From Stomoxys calcitrans (Eukaryota; Arthropoda; Insecta; Diptera; Muscidae), in contig NC_081552.1 in assembly GCF_963082655.1 (NCBI RefSeq), positions 73,350,707-73,414,706 of the forward strand: a stretch of DNA of 64,000 nucleotides. The letters run 5' to 3'. Positions 58,083-64,000 of the stretch are shown here, in pieces. Within the stretch, counting starts at the first letter, position 1; the number at the start of each line of letters is the position of its first letter. Made by a program: the position numbers and the translations under genes. The notes below the pieces were generated by a model. It saw only the letters and a list, made by a program, of their open reading frames with translations. It did not search any database and was not told where the DNA came from.

Positions 58083-59951
58083 GAACATATTATTCCACAT
58101 TGATAGAAAAATTAGGGTACTTTGCCGATACCGCCAGGTATTTTGCTCGCGCCAGAAGTGGCGTTGAGCTTTGTACTTAAAATATTGTCGCCAATATTAA
58201 ATATTTGCTAAATAAATAAATAGCATGTTTTAATACAATTTGAGCGTGTAAAAACCTGTTCAAATACTCGAAAGCGGTAAAAATCGAAGGACATGCAAAA
58301 AACATGATAGTCCATTGTGTGGAAAACAATGATGTGTTGGTGTATTCATATGAAAACCACTTCTGGAAATCAATGGGCATGGAATCAATTGCTGAATTCA
58401 AGGAATTGAGGTTGGTCACGGCGTAACATTGTTTTTGTAATTATTAACATAAATAATCGAAATAAAATTATTTCCAATTGTTTTTATTTTTGTTTATTAG
58501 GGGGTGGAATAATCAATAACGGTTTGGTACTAAAACCAATAACGGTCTGGTGCTAAGGCCCATAACAGATTTGTATTAAAACCAATACCAGTTCGGCACT
58601 TATCATTGTATGGTTCAATAACGGTCTGGTGCTAAGACCAATAACAAATTTGTATTAAAATCAATACCAGTTCGGCACTTATCATTGTATGGTTCATCCA
58701 TCTGGTATAGGTTTTGTACTATACGGTGTAGCTATCAATACTATACAATACTGTATGGTATTGAAACGAGTTCGTTTGATATCAACTTTTCTCTGGGTGC
58801 ATATTTTAATCGTGATATATACTCGTATATCCAAATTTGAACCGATATGACCCATGTTCATCAATAGGAAGTATCCGTGCATAATTTCCAGCGAAAAGCT
58901 TTATTCATTTGGGCGATATCGTGATTTCGACAGACGCACAGAATATATCGCAGATCAATATTACGATATACGCTCCATTACCTTCTTCTTGCAGTGCAGG
59001 GTATAACAAACTTACTGCAAAGAAAAAATTCTCTATTTGCAACAAAACTACTATGGTATTCAAACCGTAGAACCTTGTAGAATGCTAAATTGTGTCCACA
59101 CAAAAGAAACAAGAGTTGAACAAGGTGTAACATTTTCAAATAATACACAGAAAGGACATGAAAAAACTGCATTTGTATGAGGACAGACTAACATTTTCAT
59201 CCTCATTTTGGATACGAGCATTTGTCATGCAAAGCCAAATAGAGAAAAAATACGCAAAATTATTGTATCACCCTATCTAAAGCGTATGCTGTTAAAGGAA
59301 TTTTACCCATGGGAGTGTTAAAACTAAACTTCTGGGGTTTTTTGTGTGCTTTTGTCAGGAAATATGTGCTTCTTGAAGCATAAATTACAATTTGTCTTCA
59401 TTAAAGTAAGTCTCGGGCTTACCTTGTTACCGGAGTTTTTGCTTGGTCTACTTTTAATTATATTTGATGTTATTATGCACTACTACTATTATGGTTATGT
59501 TATATGGGTGCAAGTATGTGTTTATTTCCTGCTACGCCTTAAATGCAAATCAACTCCTCACACACTTGGTTGCTGCTGTCAGTTTCCTGCAGTTGTTTTT
59601 ACTCTGGCCCTTTGCTTTCTTTGCTTTATGTGTGTAAAGCTCTGCTGCATGTAATTGGAATGTCTAATGATGTCGCCCACTCAGAACAAATTTGATGTGG
59701 AGTCTTGTGTGTGAGAGTTCTTCGCAAAACAAAACATATACACCCACACTTGAACTTACAAAAGAACATTTTCATACATTAGAGTTGTGATATGTAGCAA
59801 TTGTGGAAAAAGGTCCTGTTTCGGTGTTCATTTCCCTTACTCCTGTGTATAAAGACATATAGAATATAACAATTTACGATACAGTGATGCCGAACCATTA
59901 ATGGAGAGAGAAAGATTAGGTAAGATATATTTTTGAGAATTATAGGAAAAA
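58083..59951. other. Unassigned unique block with a 79-bp tandem duplication
   Basis: Two copies of a 79-bp unit occupy 58539-58696. The remainder has no recognised repeat; the 59346-59654 frame is hydrophobic and Cys-rich but unconvincing. Confidence 0.4.
58539..58696. repeat. 79-bp direct tandem duplication
   Basis: AACGGTCTGGTGCTAAG starts at 58541 and 58620; both units end CATTGTATGGTTCA. Only a few bases differ. Confidence 0.9.
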
Positions 59952-61316
59952 ACAAGTAAAAGCGTGCTAAGTTCGGCCGGGCCGAATCTTATATACCCTC
60001 CACCATGGATCGCACTTGTCAAGTTCTTTTCCCGGCATCTCTTAGGCAAAAAAGGATATAAGAAAAGAGTTGCTCTGCTATTAAAACGATATCAAGATAT
60101 GGTCCAGTTCGGACCACAATTAAATTATATGTTGGAGACCTGTGTAAAATTTCAGCCAATTCGTATAAGAATTGCGCCCATTGGGGCTCACGAAGTAAAA
60201 TAGAGAGAACGATTTATATGAGATCTGTATCGGGCTATAGGCCGATTCAGACCATAATAAACACGTTTGTTGATGGTCATGAGAGGATCCGTCGTACAAA
60301 ATTTCAGGCATATCGGATAATAATTGTGACCTCTAGGGGGCAAGAAGTAGAGATCCAAGATCGGTTTATATGGCAGCTATATCAGGTTATCAACCGATTT
60401 GAACCTTATTTGACACAGTTGTTGAAAGTAAAAATAAAATACGTCATTCAAAATTTCAGCCAAATCGGATAGGAATTGCGCCCTCCAGAAGCTCAAGAAA
60501 TCAAATCCCCAGATCTGTTTATATGACAGCTATATCAGGTTATGAACCGATTTGAACCATACTTGGCACAGTTGTTGGATATCATAACGAAATACTTCGT
60601 GCAAAAATTCATTCAAATCGGATAAGAATTGTGCCCTCTAGAGAGTCAAGAAGTCAAGACCCAAGATCGGTTTATATGGTAGCTATATCAGGTTATGGAC
60701 CGATTTGAACCATACTTGGCACAGTTGTTGGGTATCATAACAAAACACGTCGTGCAAAATTTCATTCCAATCGGATAAGAATTGCGCACTCTAGAGGCTC
60801 AAGAAGTCAAGACCCAAGATCGGTTTATATGGCAGCTATATCAGGTTATGGACCGATTTGAACCATACTTGGCACAGTTGTTGGATATCATAACAAAACA
60901 CGTTGTGCAAAATTTCATTCTGATCGGATAAGAACTGCGCACGCTAGAGGCTCAAGAAGTCAAGACCCAAGATCGGTTTATATGGCAGCTATATCAAAAC
61001 ATGGACCGATATGGCCCATTTACAATACCAACCGACCTACACTAATAAGAAGTATTTGTGCAAAATTTCAAGCGGCTAGCTTTACTCCTTCGAAAGTTAG
61101 CGTGCTTTCGACAGACAGACGGACGGACGGACGGACGGACGGACGGACGGACGGACGGACGGACGGACAGACGGACGGACATGGCTAGATCGCCATAAAA
61201 TGTCACGACGATCCAGAATATATATACTTTATGGGGTCTCAGACGAATATTTCGAGTAGTTACAAACAGAATGACGAAATTAGTATACCCCCCATCTTAT
61301 GGTGGAGGGTATAAAA
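59952..61316 (+). repeat. Family A element, complete, five regular 153-bp monomer starts
   Basis: Near-identical to 32534-34036 across head, monomers and tail. Monomer starts at 60359, 60512, 60665, 60818 and 60971 are exactly 153 bp apart. The GACGGAC tract (61110-61180) is longer than in the twin copy. Confidence 0.95.
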
Positions 61317-61320
61317 ACAA

Positions 61321-61866
61321 ACAAAAGCGTGCTTAGTTCGGCCGGACCGATTCTAATATACCCTCCACCATGGTTCGCATTTGCCAAGTTCTTTGCCCGG
61401 TATCTCTTTATAGACAAACAAAGGATGATGTACAAAAATTGTCGTATAGCTCCAACTATCAGGTTATGGACCAGTTCGGACCATATTTGGCTTGGATGTT
61501 AGAGACCATAGTAGATGGCAGCTATATCAGGTTATAAACTGATCCAGACCATATTCATCAGCCAATTTTCACCCTCCAGAGGATCAAAAACTAAGTCGGG
61601 AGATCGGTTTATTTGCCAGCTATACCAAGCTTCGAACCGATTTAAACCATAATTAGCTCGGTTGTTGGAAGTCATAACAAAACCTCTACAAAATTTCAGC
61701 CAAATTTGGTAAGAATTGCGCCGTCTAGAGCCTCAAGAATTCAAGATCCAAGATCGGTTTATATGGCTTATATCGACAAACAGACATACGGCCATGGCTA
61801 AATCGACTTAGAATGACAAAACCATCAAGAAGATATACACTTTGTTAGGTCTCAGATGAATATTTC
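61321..61866 (+). repeat. Family A element, 3' truncated, head-to-tail after the previous A
   Basis: Starts ACAAAAGCGTGCTTAG with TTCGGCCGGACCGA and ATATACCCTCCACCATGG; a decayed monomer array; stops at TCTCAGATGAATATTTCGG. Confidence 0.8.
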
Positions 61867-61914
61867 GGAACGAAAAACTATTATGCAACAAGCTAGACTA
61901 GTAGAAGTTTTTCT

Positions 61915-62571
61915 TTGCTATCTTGAGATTCAGAGATGCAAATCCTTCTGTGGGTCCCTTGGGCTTTCGATTTTGATTAAAAAATTTCTGCACCATATTC
62001 TCTTCTCTCATAATCCCCGATGTTTGGAAAATGGGCAGAGTGGTATCGCATCTGAAGACTACAAAAGACCCGCATAAGAGAGAGTTATACAGGCCGATAT
62101 CCATTCACTTGTCGGTAGTCAAAACGCTTGAAGGTTCTCTCCTCCCGAAACAAGGGGAAAGTTTACATTTTCTGAGCAAAAACATGAATTCTGTAGAGTT
62201 CATTGTACAAGGGCTGTTTTGCACACCATCACTACAAATATTAACCGTTGTATAAGCACAGGTCATGTGATAAAACGGTCGTTGTGGCTTTGGATCTCTC
62301 GATGGCTTTCGATGCAGTCAATCCTGCCACGCTTTTTGATGACATCGCCGTATGTACATACGGGCCTAAAAATGTGGATCGCAATTCATCGGGTTGGTCG
62401 CCAGCTGTTTGTGAAATTTAAAGATATGAAGCTAAAGTCTTGTAGAGTGAAACAGGAAGTGTCCCAAGGCGGTATGATATCTCAGCATTGAGATCGTATC
62501 ATGTGCAGACGATTGTGACCTCGGGTAACCTCATTAACGATGTCGCCGCTAATCTCGGCGTTTAACCTGAC
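61915..62571 (+). mobile_element. jockey-like LINE RT fragment (5' part)
   Basis: Frameshifted blocks: GSLGLSILIKKFL, IPDVWKMGRVVSHLKTTKDP (RT block 0), ELYRPISIHLSVVKTLEG (block 1), LHTITTNINRC, TVVVALDLSMAFDAVNPATLFDDI (first catalytic Asp block), RVKQEVSQGGMIS, and SCADDCD near 62505 (catalytic YADD read as CADD). A jockey-clade reverse transcriptase, dead from frameshifts, cut at 62572 by an A element. Confidence 0.75.
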
Positions 62572-62888
62572 ATTGCTGCCATATAAATCGATCTCTTTTT
62601 ATCCGAAATAGAAACTTTTTACGTCGTGTTCTGTTGCGACTTTAAAAAATTATGGTAAGTATTGTTTAAGTCAATCTATAATTTGATATAGCTCTCTTTT
62701 ATACCCATCTCTATGTTATCCTTTTACAGCGCCTACAACCTACAACTTTTGCCTGGTCTCGCAGAAAGTTGGTATGCAAAACAAAATTATGCCTTCGAAC
62801 TGAGTTCAGTTTGTGCAAATTTGTGGCAGAATCCATGGTGGTGGATTTCCAAGAATCGGTCCGGCCGAACTTAGCAAGTTTTTACTTT
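62572..62888 (-). repeat. Family A element (variant head), inverted, inside the jockey-like LINE
   Basis: One monomer and the head variant with TATGCAAAACAAAATTATGCC, GGCAGAATCCATGGTGG, TTCCAAGAATCGGTCCGGCCGAACTTAGC. Same subfamily as 46655-47241. The long 62769-63461 frame is a chimera of this and the LINE. Confidence 0.8.
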
Positions 62889-63350
62889 TGTATAGAACAT
62901 CTCCATCAGAAGACAGATACTATCAGTGCGAACGCACGGAGGGCATCCAAATCACCATTTTGGGGAAAGGCATCCACCGCCCAGAGACATCAGGTTGAAT
63001 CTACATCATCTAGAGCTTGTGACTCAAAGAACCTTGGCTCCTTGGGTCCCCCAACTATGGCACCTGGAGAAGTAAGCCTCCCTTGGCAAACCAAAGCACT
63101 TCTGGCGCATTTGAGTTACAGCCGTCTCAATTCCTACAGCGTGTTGGATGTGTGTGCAGATAATAACCTGGGACCATACGCCATCTGTGCAACCGCCCAA
63201 CCAATCCTACTCGACTTAGAATCCTTCTGGACGCATCCCTTCATGGCCACTGAGTTCCTGGTACTAGATATTAAACAGAACCTAGCAGATCAATGGATGA
63301 AGCCTACTACTGCGACAACAACAATAACGCAGCGGCTTTATAATGGTGGA
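62889..63350 (+). mobile_element. jockey-like LINE ORF2 C-terminal fragment
   Basis: After the A element the LINE resumes: HLHQKTDTI, GKASTAQRHQVESTSSRA, LPWQTKALLAHLSYSRLNSYSV, then a decayed C-terminal region. The C-terminal cysteine cluster is mostly lost (one Cys in DVCADNN). ACTACTGCGACAACAACAATAAC near 63304 resembles a LINE 3' trinucleotide stretch. About 200 codons between here and the RT part are missing. Confidence 0.65.
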
Positions 63351-64000
63351 TATGTACAAATATGCAGGAACCAAATTCATGGTAAGAGTGTCAATATTCC
63401 ATCACTGTTGAATAAACTTCATCGTCTGTGCCCGATTGAAGATTTACCTACACAAAATTAGATTTAATTGACCATGATGTGTTTTCTAAGGCGTCCAGAC
63501 GAAGCATCATTTCTCTTCAAAACGCAAGTTACTTGCGGTGTGGAAGATTGCTCTTTAGATGTTTCGCCAGCTGAGAGTCAAAGGACCGTTTTTTGCGACC
63601 TGGTAGTTTGTCAAACAAGTCTTCGTTAAATCTGTAGATACAAATCTTGAGGTATTCCCTGGAGTTAGCTATGAATACTGCTTAACTCCATTTCCCATCA
63701 GCCTCATCGAATCATTGAATTGGTGGTTCAAAGATAAGATTTGTAGTCTTAAGTTTCCCATGAATGGATTCGGGATCTGATTTTGGATTTTTTGCGTGTG
63801 CAATTGGTCGAGAACAATTATCTTCCCTCTTGAGCAATGCAGGGACAAATCTTACCAATCTTTTTAAGAGCGCAACTGTTTATTTCAGCTAAACGTTGAT
63901 CACCGGAAGAGTAGAATTTTACTCGGCCCGAGTGCAGTACTATTGTTTGGTATGTTTCTCTTAGAAATGCATTGATCACCAGCCGATCGCAATTTGTTGA
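63351..64000. other. Unassigned sequence to window end
   Basis: No recognised repeat or gene. Confidence 0.3.

Larger units (their letters stand above)
45586..64000 (-). other. Presumed fz intron (repeat-filled), continuing past the window
   Basis: Because the acceptor at 45585 is intact and no further Frizzled exon is seen at higher coordinates on the minus strand, this stretch should be intronic at least up to an unseen upstream exon. It is filled with A, B and D elements, LINE, mariner and SINE copies plus 1-2 kb blocks of unique DNA. Its extent is inferred, not demonstrated. Confidence 0.45.

Noticed and set aside
62769..63461. 230-codon open frame as a gene
   Set aside because: It begins inside an inverted A element head and runs into a LINE C-terminal fragment; a chimera of two repeats.

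Overview
This is eukaryotic, AT-rich, repeat-dense DNA, almost certainly from a higher fly. The evidence is (1) one host exon whose protein reads as the C-terminal part of a fly Frizzled (fz), with an intron boundary; (2) many decayed non-LTR, Penelope-like, Tc1/mariner and tRNA-derived SINE copies; and (3) no bacterial operons, ribosome-binding sites or dense ORFs. The repeat style suggests a calyptrate (muscoid) fly, but that is inference from repeat character, not a species match. Nearly every short ORF in the window lies inside a repeat and is not a gene.

Host gene: the terminal coding exon of fz is at 45056-45585 on the minus strand. It has a clean splice acceptor, the last transmembrane segments, the KTxxxW Dishevelled-binding motif and a PDZ-type C-terminus. 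On the minus strand, 42.6-45.05 kb downstream of the stop is mostly repeat-poor and probably carries the 3' UTR. Everything above 45585 would lie in the preceding intron, or beyond it; no other fz exon was recognised to the window end.

Repeats: the dominant component is a set of related elements, called here A, B, D and E. A, B and D share an ACAAGTAA start, a GC-rich palindrome in the head (around TTCGGCCGGGCCGAA in A and B), TACCC..CCACC-type inverted ends, tandem monomers of about 140-154 bp (exactly 153 bp in the best A and B arrays) built round a GATCGG-TATATGGCAGCTATATC core, and a tail with a GACGGAC-rich stretch followed by an A-rich end. E shares the monomer core, but its ends were not resolved. 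A fifth family (C), with 115-140 bp monomers, looks Helitron-like (TC start, CTAG end).

Layout: 0-5 kb A, mariner, SINE and B; 5-9.5 kb E and A; 10.7-12.3 kb two A elements tail-to-tail; 12.4-13.2 kb TIR element; 13.6-16.3 kb A fragment, SINE, and a mariner split by a B element; 17-19.1 kb B and A; 20-26.9 kb C arrays and a Penelope-like element split by a C element; 28-32.3 kb mariner, A, a LOA-like LINE (minus) and a jockey-like LINE (plus); 32.5-35.6 kb A then B end to end; 35.6-37.2 kb unique; 37.2-42.5 kb D, A, C, SINE, mariner and B; 42.6-45.6 kb fz; 45.7-49.5 kb SINE, LINE fragment, D, A and B; 49.5-59.9 kb mostly unique sequence with A copies and a mariner nested in A; 60-64 kb tandem A copies and a jockey-like LINE split by an A element. 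There is no operon-like cooperation: the biology is one signalling-receptor exon inside a landscape of nested transposons, and the nesting gives relative ages.
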